A stretch of DNA of 59,768 nt, taken from NCBI RefSeq assembly GCF_001280005.1, contig NZ_LGDW01000382.1, positions 1-59,768 of the forward strand. The letters run 5' to 3'. How positions within the stretch are numbered: position 1 is the first letter of the stretch; each line of letters starts with the position of its first letter. Source of the DNA: Streptomyces sp. NRRL WC-3618. GTDB lineage: Bacteria > Actinomycetota > Actinomycetes > Streptomycetales > Streptomycetaceae. Below the pieces are notes generated by a model. It ran no database searches. It was given only the letters and a program-made list of their open reading frames with translations, and was not told the DNA's origin. Both the position numbers and the translations under genes were made by a program. This document shows, piece by piece, positions 16,524-27,878 of the stretch.

Positions 16524-17144
16524 TCAGACCGACGCCTTCGTCATCTCGATCGAGTGCAGAAAGCGCATCAGCGTCATCAGCGTGTCCCGGCTGGAGGCCC
16601 GGCGGCGTGCGTCGCACTCCACGATGGGGATGTCCGGGGCCAGGTCGAGCGCCGAGCGCAGGTCCTCGATCGGGTAACGGGGCGCGTCCGGAAAGGCGTT
16701 GACGGCGATGACGAAGGGCACACCGCACTCCTCCAGTCGCCCTATGACGTCGAAGCTCACTTCCAGGCGCCGGGTGTCGATCAGGACGACCGCGCCCAGG
16801 GCTCCTTCGAACAGGCCGTTCCACAGGAACCAGAAGCGTTCCTGGCCCGGGGTGCCGAACAAATACAGCACCAGTTGGTCGGTGATGCTGATGCGGCCGA
16901 AGTCCATGGCCACGGTGGTGGCCGTCTTGGAATCGGAGCCGTAGTTGTCGTCGACGCCGATGCCGGCCTGCGTCATGGTCTCTTCGGTGGTCAGCGGCCT
17001 GATCTCGCTCACCGAGCCGACCATGGTCGTCTTGCCGACGCCGAATCCGCCCACGACCACGATCTTCACCGCGGCCTGGGTACTGGACGGCAGGCGGTCC
17101 TCGGTCCGTGGACCGGGGATGGTGTCAGAGCTTTTGAAGTCCAT
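16524..17144 (-). CDS. Conservon GTP-binding protein CvnD
   Basis: The 206-residue small GTPase is of the MglA/CvnD type. It has the P-loop GGFGVGKTTMVGSVSE, switch-region DFGRISI, FGTPGQERFWFLWNGL in place of the usual DTPGQE, and NAFPDAP where other GTPases have NKxD. Conservons form a membrane complex of sensor, roadblock, DUF742 and GTPase proteins that resembles a G-protein switch. In Streptomyces coelicolor the related rar locus restrains aerial mycelium formation and antibiotic production. The ATG start overlaps the cvnC 3' end by 20 bp. Confidence 0.93.
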   Translation of the reverse strand: MDFKSSDTIPGPRTEDRLPSSTQAAVKIVVVGGFGVGKTTMVGSVSEIRPLTTEETMTQAGIGVDDNYGSDSKTATTVAMDFGRISITDQLVLYLFGTPGQERFWFLWNGLFEGALGAVVLIDTRRLEVSFDVIGRLEECGVPFVIAVNAFPDAPRYPIEDLRSALDLAPDIPIVECDARRRASSRDTLMTLMRFLHSIEMTKASV

Positions 17145-17565
17145 GCATCACCGCTTCGAGGAGGGAACGGTCGGCGAGCGACTCCCGGATGATCGGGTAG
17201 CGCGCCTGGACCAGTTCGGCCGTCAGCAGCTCGGTGAGCAGGACGGTCACCACGCTGAACGGCAGATTGAGATAGGCCGAGAGTTCGGCCACGGACAGGG
17301 GGTCCTTGCAGAGCCGGAGCAGCACCGACTGCTCCGGCGAAGCGGAGGGCGGGGGCTCGGCGCGCGCCACGATTAACGTGACGAGGTCGAGGGAGGCGCG
17401 GTCGCCCCCCTGAACGGCGCCGGTGATCACGTAGAGCCGCTCCGGGTTCTTCCGCTCCCCTTCCTTGCCCTCCGCGCCCTCCGTGTCCGCCGGCCTCTCG
17501 TGGAGGGGCTCCGCCGGAGGTTCCTGCTTCATGGGATAGCGCCGTCGGCGCTGCGGAGGAGTCAT
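17125..17565 (-). CDS. Conservon DUF742 protein CvnC
   Basis: The 146-residue DUF742 protein has a charged, Pro-rich N-terminus of about 40 residues. A predicted winged-helix domain follows (RLYVITGAVQGGDRASLDLV, SVAELSAYLNLPFSVVTVLL, LTAELVQARYPIIRES). In conservons this partner contacts the roadblock protein and the GTPase. ATG 17565 forms an ATGA overlap with the cvnB stop, so translation is coupled. Confidence 0.93.
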   Translation of the reverse strand: MTPPQRRRRYPMKQEPPAEPLHERPADTEGAEGKEGERKNPERLYVITGAVQGGDRASLDLVTLIVARAEPPPSASPEQSVLLRLCKDPLSVAELSAYLNLPFSVVTVLLTELLTAELVQARYPIIRESLADRSLLEAVMHGLQKL

Positions 17566-17969
17566 ACGGGGTGCCCGTTCCGCCGGGGCGGACTGGTGAG
17601 GTGAGCGCCGATGCGGACGACGAGGTCGCGCATGTGGTTGCTCATGTTGCCGGGTTCGGCGACCACGTTGGCGAGGACCGCGAGGTAGGCGTTGGGGCCG
17701 GCCGCCATCAGGTAGAAGTAGCCGCCGGTGACCTCGATGATGACCATGCGCATGGTGCCGTCGCTGTCCGGGATCTCGTGCGCGACGGCGCCGGCGAGGC
17801 TCTGCAGCCCTGCGCAGGCGGCGGCGACACGGTCGGCGGCGTCGGGGTCGCCGCCGTAACGGGCGATGCGCAGGCCGTCGGCGGAGAGCACCACGATCTG
17901 CTGGATGCCCGGTACGCCGTCGGCGAGCTCCTTGAGCATCCAGTCGAAGTTGGCTCGCTGCTGGATCAC
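17562..17969 (-). CDS. Conservon roadblock/LC7 protein CvnB
   Basis: This 135-residue Roadblock/LC7 protein reads FDWMLKELADGVPGIQQIVV, LSADGLRIARYGGDPD and a hydrophobic core MRMVIIEVTGGYFYLMAAGP. The family acts as a GTPase-activating or scaffolding partner of the CvnD GTPase. It overlaps cvnA and cvnC by 4 bp on each side, a typical conservon arrangement. Confidence 0.94.
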   Translation of the reverse strand: MIQQRANFDWMLKELADGVPGIQQIVVLSADGLRIARYGGDPDAADRVAAACAGLQSLAGAVAHEIPDSDGTMRMVIIEVTGGYFYLMAAGPNAYLAVLANVVAEPGNMSNHMRDLVVRIGAHLTSPPRRNGHPV

Positions 17970-19597
17970 TTGAGGTTCTCCTCGTCGTCGGCCTCAGCGT
18001 GGGCCGACTGCTGGTTGGTCGCGTCGTCCGGGTGGCCGGAGAACGTCGTCGGGTCGTTGGGGTTCCTGGTGAAGGCCGTGGGGTCCGGGTCGCCCTTGAG
18101 GCCCTCCATGAACGCCTCGACCCACAGCCCCGGCAGGGGCTCCTCTTCCTTCTTCTTCGGCTCGGGCTCCCACAGTTTCCGGAGCTCCGGGTCGGCCGCG
18201 ATCTCGGCCTCGGAGGCCCTGGAACGGGCGTACCGCTCGGCGATGGAGGTCGTGACCCGGCTGCGGCGCTGCGGCAGACCGTTGTCGGTCCACTCGGTGA
18301 CGACCGGGATGTCGTCCTCCATGGAGACCGACGCGGGGATACGCGGGCCGGTCGTGGGCCGGCGCTTCTTGGGCGGGCGCTTGGGGCCTTCCAGCGCGCC
18401 GAGTTCGATCTTGGGCGCGGCGGTGGCTCCGATGCCGTGGGCGAGCCCGGGGGTCCCCTCGGTGGTCAGCATGTCGGCCGGCACGACCAGAACGGCGCGG
18501 ACACCGCCGTAGGCGGACTGCCTGAGCGAGATCTGCATCTTGTACGACTGACAGAGGCGCCCTACGACGGCCAGGCCGAGGCGCGGCGACTCACCGAGGT
18601 CGTTGAGGTCGAAGCCGGCCTGAGCGCGGGCGATCATGTCCTCGGCGCGCTGTCGGGCCTCCTCGCTGAGGCTGACGCCGGCGTCCTCGATCTCGATGGC
18701 GATGCCGGTCTGCACCTCGGTGGCGGTGACGTGCACCTTGGTGTGCGGCGGGGAGTAGCGCGTCGCGTTGTCGAGGAGTTCGGCCGCCGCGTGGATGAGC
18801 GGTTCGACGGAGTTGCCGTCGACGTTGACCGCGCAGATGGACTTCAGCTCGATGCGGCGGTACTCCAGGATGCGCGACATGGCGCCGCGCAGCACGCTGT
18901 ACAGCGCGACGGGCTGGGGCCACTGGCGTCCGGGCCGGCCACCGCCGAGCACGGAGATCGAGTCGGCGAGGCGACCGATCAGCGCGGTGCCGTGGTCGAT
19001 GCGCAGGAGGTCGTCGAAGACCTCGGGGTTGCGGCCGTGGTCCTCCTCCATCTCCCGGAGTTCGTTGGCCTGCTGGTGGACGATCGCCTGAACGCGCCGC
19101 GCGATGCTGACGAACGCGCGCTGCGAGCCGTCTCGCATGGACTCCTCGCGGTCGACGACTTCCAGGACCTTTTCCAGCACGTAGCGCTGCGGCGCCGTGA
19201 GCTGGCTGAACGGGGAGTTCGGCAGTGCGAGTTGGCGCATCACCTCTCCGGGTGAACCGGCGCGAGGCAGCAGAAACAGCACGTACGGCAGGACTTCCGA
19301 GCCGAGTCGCTCGATGTCCTCGTTCTGGGTGAGGATGCGCCGTTCCAGATACATGGTGCGACGGGCGTGCTCGGCACGCAGCTTACGGACGGTCCTGCCA
19401 CGGCGGACCGCTTCGGCGGCGACCGCGACGACCAGGAGCGTGGCGACGGCTCCGCACAGGCCGACGGCGGTACGGGCCGGCCCCGACACCAGGGCGACAG
19501 CGGCTCCGGTAGCGCCGGCCATTGCTATGGCGGGCAGCAACAGCACGCGCGCGTAGGGAAGTTCACGGCCACCGGGAGGCGATTGAACACTCACCAT
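17966..19597 (-). CDS. Conservon sensor-kinase-like protein CvnA
   Basis: The 543-residue protein has two membrane helices (residues about 15-60) with almost no external loop and a coiled region. An HATPase domain follows with N-box LIHAAAELLDNATRYSPP and G-box remnants DAGVSLS and LGLAVVGRL. No dimerisation His box is visible, so it is an atypical kinase as in other conservons. A long charged C-terminal tail ends in a Glu/Asp-rich segment. I start it at ATG 19597 with AGAGGG five bases upstream. An in-frame GTG at 19696 would add 33 residues whose codons have unusually low third-position GC, so it is unlikely. Confidence 0.9.
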   Translation of the reverse strand: MVSVQSPPGGRELPYARVLLLPAIAMAGATGAAVALVSGPARTAVGLCGAVATLLVVAVAAEAVRRGRTVRKLRAEHARRTMYLERRILTQNEDIERLGSEVLPYVLFLLPRAGSPGEVMRQLALPNSPFSQLTAPQRYVLEKVLEVVDREESMRDGSQRAFVSIARRVQAIVHQQANELREMEEDHGRNPEVFDDLLRIDHGTALIGRLADSISVLGGGRPGRQWPQPVALYSVLRGAMSRILEYRRIELKSICAVNVDGNSVEPLIHAAAELLDNATRYSPPHTKVHVTATEVQTGIAIEIEDAGVSLSEEARQRAEDMIARAQAGFDLNDLGESPRLGLAVVGRLCQSYKMQISLRQSAYGGVRAVLVVPADMLTTEGTPGLAHGIGATAAPKIELGALEGPKRPPKKRRPTTGPRIPASVSMEDDIPVVTEWTDNGLPQRRSRVTTSIAERYARSRASEAEIAADPELRKLWEPEPKKKEEEPLPGLWVEAFMEGLKGDPDPTAFTRNPNDPTTFSGHPDDATNQQSAHAEADDEENLK

Positions 19598-19924
19598 GTA
19601 TGCCCTCTGAGACAAATCGGTTGGGGTTGGGTGTGCTTGCTGTGGGGTAGATCTGGGAACTGTCGGGATCTTCGGTATTTTTGGGAACAAGCGCACGAAT
19701 ACGTCCCAACTCGGTGCGCTGCGGGCGAGCTTAGTCCGACCGGATCAACGCCGTGTCATATTCGGCAAGCATCTGAAATACCCCCCGCAACTGGAGTACT
19801 CTCGGCCCATTTACACGCTGCGGATGCAATCGCACACAATGCGTCACGACGTATGGGCGTACGAGAACCACTCACCGCGACGGGTGAATACAGGCCTCCG
19901 CGGGCCCCGGGAGCGCCCCGCCCC
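19598..19924. other. AT-richer promoter region of the conservon
   Basis: These 327 bases have clearly lower GC than the surroundings and contain no gene. They lie between the cvnA start and the tetR stop and should hold the conservon promoter. I cannot assign exact -35/-10 boxes. Confidence 0.5.
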
Positions 19925-20569
19925 TCAGATTCCGGCGATGCGCAGCGCCGCGTCCGCGGTGGCTTCCGCGAAGACCGAGACCGGGCGCTCGGGGTCGGAG
20001 CGGTGCACAAGGATGACGCCCTCGATGAGCCCGAAGAGCAAGTCCGTGCGCAGGTCCAGCTCACCCTTGGCGAGCGCACCCCCGGCGGCCGTCGCCGCGA
20101 GCAACTGCCGGTAGGCGTCCTTGAGTTCGGCCCGCACGGCGTGGAAACCCGCGAAGCGTTCGGCGGCCACCTCGGGAAGGAGGTAGAGACCGCCGAGGTT
20201 GTACGGGCCGCCACAGAGCAGCTCGACGTCGGTGCGGCACAGGTCCCACAGCCGGTCCTCGGCCGGGGTCGCGTCGTCAGCGAGCAGGCCGCGGGCGTAC
20301 GTCAGGGAGGGCGTGACGGTGGACTCCAGGAGCTCGGCGAGCAGCTCCTCCTTGCCGGAGACGTAGTGGTACATGGACGCCTGGCGCATCCCGGCCCGCT
20401 CGGCGATGGTCCGGGTGGTGGTGGCCGCATAGCCTCGGACGGTGAACAACTCGGCGGCGGCGGCGAGCAGTTCGGCTCGCGGGGCGAGCCCGCTGTCCGG
20501 TCGCTGCGCGGCCCGCGGTCGACCGACCCGCCGCCCGCCCGACTCGTTCGGCCCACCCGTCGTTCCCAT
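19925..20569 (-). CDS. TetR-family repressor of the urea/guanidine nitrogen module
   Basis: The 214-residue TetR protein has an N-terminal HTH (AELLAAAAELFTVRGYAATT, RTIAERAGMRQASMYHYVSG) and a helical ligand domain (LCGGPYNLGGLYLLPEVAAE). It is divergent from the DUF1989/urea carboxylase operon. The 20-base perfect palindrome between them, repeated before the APC permease gene at 9182, is the likely operator. ATG 20569 was chosen; longer frames start in the intergenic region. The ligand is unknown, with guanidine or a pathway intermediate as candidates. Confidence 0.9.
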   Translation of the reverse strand: MGTTGGPNESGGRRVGRPRAAQRPDSGLAPRAELLAAAAELFTVRGYAATTTRTIAERAGMRQASMYHYVSGKEELLAELLESTVTPSLTYARGLLADDATPAEDRLWDLCRTDVELLCGGPYNLGGLYLLPEVAAERFAGFHAVRAELKDAYRQLLAATAAGGALAKGELDLRTDLLFGLIEGVILVHRSDPERPVSVFAEATADAALRIAGI

Positions 20570-20670
20570 GCGTTCGATCCTCGCACACCACCCGGCCCGG
20601 CGATCTTCGTGAGCAACGGGTAACGGAGTGGAAACACGCGGGCAACTACGGCGTCGCGCCGCCCGCCTAA

Positions 20671-20690
20671 TTTCTGTCGGGCGACAGAAA
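20671..20690. promoter_or_regulatory. TetR-type operator, copy 2 (catabolic operon)
   Basis: TTTCTGTCGGGCGACAGAAA has perfect 8-base arms, extended by A/T on each side. It lies between tetR (start 20569) and the first DUF1989 gene (20798). The flank CCTAA and the left arm are identical to the site at 9137. Confidence 0.82.
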
Positions 20691-20797
20691 TAAAGAACCT
20701 GGGCAAGCAGCCCGAGAAGCAGCACCTGAAGCAACACGAAAAACGCTACGTGAGACAGCACGACACCCAGCACGACTTCGGAGCCGGAGGACCCTCG

Positions 20798-21622
20798 ATG
20801 GGGACATCGACCACGTACGGAGCCCGCGACCACGCCCGCGCCCAGGAGGGCGCCCAGGCCGAGGCCATGCCCGTCGTCCCGGCCGCCGACTGGCCGGCGC
20901 CGCCCTGCGCCGCCGGCCATCTGGTGTGGGCCGAGACCGTGGCGGGCGGCAATTACACGCACCGGGTGCTGGCCCGGGGCACCGAGCTGCGCCTGACCGA
21001 CCTGCGCGGTGACGCCTGCGCCCATCTGCTGCTCTTCGTCGGGGACCGGCCCTGGGAGCGGCTGAACGTCGCCGACACGGTCAAGGTGCAGTGGAACGCG
21101 TACCTGGGCGAGGGGCAGTTGCTCCTCTCCGACCAGGGCCGCGTCCTCGCCTCGCTGGTCGCCGACACCTCCGGCCGTCACGACGCGCTGTGCGGCACCT
21201 CCACCCTCGTACGCAACACGAACCGCTACGGCGACGGCACCCCGCAGTCGCCCTCCCCCGCCGGCCGTGAGCTGTTCAAGCTGGCCGCGGCCAAGAACGG
21301 CCTCCAGCCCCGCGATCTGCCGCCCTCGCTCTCCTTCTTCCAGGGCGTGCGGGTACACGAGGACGGCGCCCTCGACTTCACCGGCTCGGCCGGACCGGGC
21401 GGCAGTGTGACGCTGCGCGCCGAGCAGGACGTCACCGTGCTGATCGTGAACGTCCCGCACCCCGCCGACCCGCGCGACGAGTACGTCAGCACACCCCTGG
21501 AGGTGCTGGCCTGGCGCGCCGAGGCGACCCGCCCCGGCGACCCCCTGTGGGAGGCCACGCCCGAAGGGCGCCGCGCGTTCCTCAACACCGCCGAATTCCT
21601 TACCGCGAGGGGGCTCGCATGA
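20798..21622 (+). CDS. DUF1989 protein, urea-carboxylase-associated subunit 1 (carboxyguanidine deiminase-like)
   Basis: The 274-residue DUF1989 protein shows GNYTHRVLARGTELRLTDLR, GDACAHLLLF, VKVQWNAYLGEGQLLLSDQG and GRHDALCGTSTLVRNTNRYG. Proteins of this family next to urea carboxylase have been shown in other bacteria to form a two-subunit carboxyguanidine deiminase (CgdAB), which turns carboxyguanidine into allophanate. ATG 20798 has GGAGG seven bases upstream. Its stop overlaps the next start (ATGA). Which of the pair is the A or B subunit I cannot say. Confidence 0.88.
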   Translation: MGTSTTYGARDHARAQEGAQAEAMPVVPAADWPAPPCAAGHLVWAETVAGGNYTHRVLARGTELRLTDLRGDACAHLLLFVGDRPWERLNVADTVKVQWNAYLGEGQLLLSDQGRVLASLVADTSGRHDALCGTSTLVRNTNRYGDGTPQSPSPAGRELFKLAAAKNGLQPRDLPPSLSFFQGVRVHEDGALDFTGSAGPGGSVTLRAEQDVTVLIVNVPHPADPRDEYVSTPLEVLAWRAEATRPGDPLWEATPEGRRAFLNTAEFLTARGLA

Positions 21623-22235
21623 GCACGCCGATCGTCCGGAAGTCCGTCGTCGCGGCCCGCGCCGCCTGGTCGTCCGTCGTCCGCGCCGGCGGCACACTGA
21701 CCATCACCGACCTGCACGGCAACCAGGCCGTCGACTTCCTCGTGTACGACGCCCACGACACGTCCGTGCGCTACAGCGCGCCCGACACGATCCACGCGCA
21801 GGGCGGCGTCTTCCTCACCACCGGCAGCGTCCTGATGTCGAACGAGCACACGCCCCTGATGACCGTGGTCGCCGACGACGTCGGCCGGCACGACACCGTC
21901 GGCGGCGCCTGTTCCAAGGAGTCGAACACTCTTCGGTACGGCCACCACACCTGGTCGCAGCACGCGTGCGTGGACAACTTCCTCGCCGAGGGCGCCCGAC
22001 ACGGCCTGGGCAAAAGGGACTTGGTCTCCAACATCAACTGGTACATGAACGTGCCGGTGGAGAAGGACGGCACGCTGGGCATCGTCGACGGCCTCTCGGC
22101 GCCGGGGCTCTCGCTCACCCTGCGCGCCGAGTGCGACGTCCTGGTGCTCGTCTCCAACTGCCCCCAGATCAACAACCCTTGCAACGGCTTCGACCCGACC
22201 GCCGTGGAGATGAGCGTCACCGAGGCGGGTACGGA

Positions 22236-22239
<4 letters not shown>
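21619..22239 (+). CDS. DUF1989 protein, urea-carboxylase-associated subunit 2 (carboxyguanidine deiminase-like)
   Basis: The 206-residue DUF1989 paralogue has LTITDLHGNQAVDFLVYDAH, VLMSNEHTPLMTVVADDVGR, HDTVGGACSKESNTLRYG, the conserved HACVDNFL segment and NCPQINNPCNGFDPTAVEM near the end. The Cys and His residues are likely metal or catalytic sites. It is translationally coupled to both neighbours (ATGA overlaps at 21619 and 22236). It probably forms the deiminase with the preceding protein. Confidence 0.88.
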
Positions 22240-25751
<3,512 letters not shown>

Positions 25752-25758
25752 ACTTCCT

Positions 25759-25952
25759 CGCCCCCGCCGCCCCTACCCGTCCCGTCCTCGGGGGCTCCGC
25801 CCCCGAACCCTCGCTCCTCAAACGCCGGAGAGGCTGAAATACCCAGCCCGTCCGGCGCTTGAGGACGAGGCCCCTTCAGGGCTCGAAGCGGGGGTCTGGG
25901 GGCGGCAGCCCCCAGGGACAGGACGGGAAGGGGCGGCGGGGGCGAAACAAAC
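25759..25952. repeat. Composite inverted repeat between carboxylase and allophanate hydrolase genes
   Basis: Two copies of the dispersed Streptomyces-type repeat face each other. The outer arms 25759-25787 and 25921-25944 are largely complementary (GGACGGGAAGGGGCGGCGGG on one side), and inner halves carry GTCCGGCGCTTGAGGACGAG and a GGGGGCGGCAGCCCCC-type stem. The unit fills nearly all of the 237 bp gap inside the operon and may act as a processing or attenuation point. Confidence 0.8.
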
Positions 25953-25988
25953 AGCCAGAACCAGCCCGCAGCCGACAAAGGAGCACCC

Positions 25989-27680
25989 ATGTCGACCCCC
26001 ACCCTCACCCGAGTCCGCATGGCCTACGCCCGCATCGCCACCGTAGACCGCCCCGAGGTCTGGATCGACCTGCGCCCCCAGCCCGAGGTCGAGACCGAGG
26101 CCCGCGCCATCGACGCCCGCCTAGCCGCAGGCGACCACCTCCCCCTCGCCGGCAAACTCTTCGCCGCCAAGGGCAACATCGACGTCCAGGGCCTCCCCAC
26201 CACCGCCGGCTGCCCCGCCTACGCCTACCACCCCGAGGCCGACGCTCCCGTGGTCGCCCGCCTGAGGCACGCCGGCGCCCTCCTCCTCGGCACCACCAAC
26301 CTCGACCAGTTCGCCACCGGCCTGGTCGGCACCCGCTCCCCCTACGGCCCCGTCCGCAACGCCCACGACCCGACCCGCGTCAGCGGCGGCTCAAGCTCCG
26401 GCTCCGCCACCGCCGTGGCACTGGGCCTCGTCGACTTCGCCCTCGGCACCGACACCGCAGGCTCCGGCCGCGTCCCCGCCGCCTTCAACGGCATCGTCGG
26501 CCTCAAGCCCACCCGAGGCCTGGTCCCCACGACCGGCGTCGTCCCGGCCTGCGCGTCCCTCGACTGTGTGACCGTCTTCGCCCGTACGCTCCCCGAGGCC
26601 GAGCAGGCACTCGCGCACATGGCGTCCCCGCCCGCCCGCGACCTCCCGCCCCTCCCCCAACGCGCCCCCGGCCCCTGGCGCGTGGCGGTCCCGCCGCTCG
26701 CCCAACTCGGCGAACTCGACCCGGGCTGGGCACAGGCGTACGAGGCCGCGGTGACCCAGCTCCGCACGGCCGGCGTCTCCGTGCAGGAGCTCGACCTCAC
26801 CCCGTTCACCGAGGCGGCCGCGATGCTGTACCAGGGCGCGTTCGTCGCGGAGCGCTACACAGCCGTGGGCGCCTTTGTCGACAAGTTGCTCGCCGAGGGG
26901 GGTGAGGCGAGCGCGACCCTGGACCCCACGGTCGCCGGCATCATCACCCGCGCCCGCGACATCCCCGCCCACCAGCTCTACGCCGACCAGGAGCGGCTGG
27001 CCGCCCTGCGCACCCGGGCACTCGCCGAACTGGCCGACGCGGACGCACTGTTGCTGCCCACGGCTCCCGGTCAGCCGACCCTTGCGGAGGTCGCCGCCGA
27101 TCCGTTGGGCGCCAATGCCCGGCTGGGCCGTTTCACGAACTCCACGAACCTCTTCGACCTGGCCGCGGTCGCCGTTCCCGCGGGTGAGGTCGACGGTCTC
27201 CCGTTCGGCGTGATGCTGATCGGTCCGGCGTTCACCGACGACCGGCTCACCACGATCGCCCGCCTGTTGCAGCCCGAGGCCCGCCTCGCGGTGGTCGGCG
27301 CGCATCTCGCGGGCCAGCCGCTGAACCCCCAACTCCTGGCTCTGGGCGCCCGACTGGAACGTGCGACCACGACAGCCCCCGTCTACCGGCTGCACGCCCT
27401 CCCCACGACCCCACCGAAGCCGGGCCTCGTCCACGTGGGCGAAGGGGAAGGAGAAGGGGAAACCGGTGGAGCGGCCATCGCGGCAGAGGTGTGGCGCCTC
27501 CCCGCCGAAGGCCTCGGCCACTTCCTCGCCGCCCTGCCCCGCCCGATGACGCTGGGCCGCGTCGAACTCGCCGACGGCACGCACGTACCCGGCTTCCTGT
27601 GCGAACCGGCGGCTCTCGAAGGCGCCGAGGACATCACGGCGTACGGAGGCTGGCGCGCGTACCTGAACAGCCGCCCCTGA
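25989..27680 (+). CDS. atzF: Allophanate hydrolase (AtzF type)
   Basis: The 563-residue enzyme hydrolyses allophanate to ammonia and CO2. The amidase-signature domain has Lys61 (FAAKGNID), the Ser-rich RVSGGSSSGSATAVALG with the bridging Ser near 135, and the nucleophile Ser159 in GTDTAGSGRVPAAFNG. After about residue 450 comes the allophanate-hydrolase C-terminal domain (VWRLPAEGLGHFLAALPRPM, GRVELADGTHVPGFLCEPAA, ITAYGGWRAYL), which removes the N-carboxy group. It completes the pathway begun by the carboxylase and the DUF1989 pair. A composite repeat separates it from the carboxylase gene. Confidence 0.94.
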   Translation: MSTPTLTRVRMAYARIATVDRPEVWIDLRPQPEVETEARAIDARLAAGDHLPLAGKLFAAKGNIDVQGLPTTAGCPAYAYHPEADAPVVARLRHAGALLLGTTNLDQFATGLVGTRSPYGPVRNAHDPTRVSGGSSSGSATAVALGLVDFALGTDTAGSGRVPAAFNGIVGLKPTRGLVPTTGVVPACASLDCVTVFARTLPEAEQALAHMASPPARDLPPLPQRAPGPWRVAVPPLAQLGELDPGWAQAYEAAVTQLRTAGVSVQELDLTPFTEAAAMLYQGAFVAERYTAVGAFVDKLLAEGGEASATLDPTVAGIITRARDIPAHQLYADQERLAALRTRALAELADADALLLPTAPGQPTLAEVAADPLGANARLGRFTNSTNLFDLAAVAVPAGEVDGLPFGVMLIGPAFTDDRLTTIARLLQPEARLAVVGAHLAGQPLNPQLLALGARLERATTTAPVYRLHALPTTPPKPGLVHVGEGEGEGETGGAAIAAEVWRLPAEGLGHFLAALPRPMTLGRVELADGTHVPGFLCEPAALEGAEDITAYGGWRAYLNSRP

Positions 27681-27690
27681 CCACGGCGGG

Positions 27691-27740
27691 CCCTGCCGAA
27701 GGCAGGGCGGGCCGCCCGGTGTGCGCCTCCGCCGGGCGGC
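27691..27740 (+). terminator. Two consecutive hairpins after the allophanate hydrolase gene
   Basis: CCCTGCC-GAA-GGCAGGG spans 27691-27707. GCCGCCCGG at 27711-27719 then pairs with CCGGGCGGC at 27732-27740. They close the nitrogen operon just before the convergent helY gene. Confidence 0.75.
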
Positions 27741-27835
27741 CACCCTGGGGCCAAGGCGAGTTGACCCGCATCCCACCCCCACACGCCCCGCCGGTCGCCC
27801 GCACCCCACGAGCCCCACTCCGACTCCGACCCGGC

Positions 27836-27865
27836 GAACCACAACAGGCCGAACCACAACAGGCC
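27836..27865. repeat. Two tandem 15-bp repeats
   Basis: GAACCACAACAGGCC occurs twice in a row, followed by a partial third copy GAACC. It ends 14 bp past the helY stop. Its function is unknown. Confidence 0.7.
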
Positions 27866-27878
27866 GAACCGCCGGGGG

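Noticed and set aside
20570..20797. Guanidine-I riboswitch upstream of the DUF1989/carboxylase operon
   Set aside because: I searched by eye for the conserved core and stems and found only the TetR-type palindrome.
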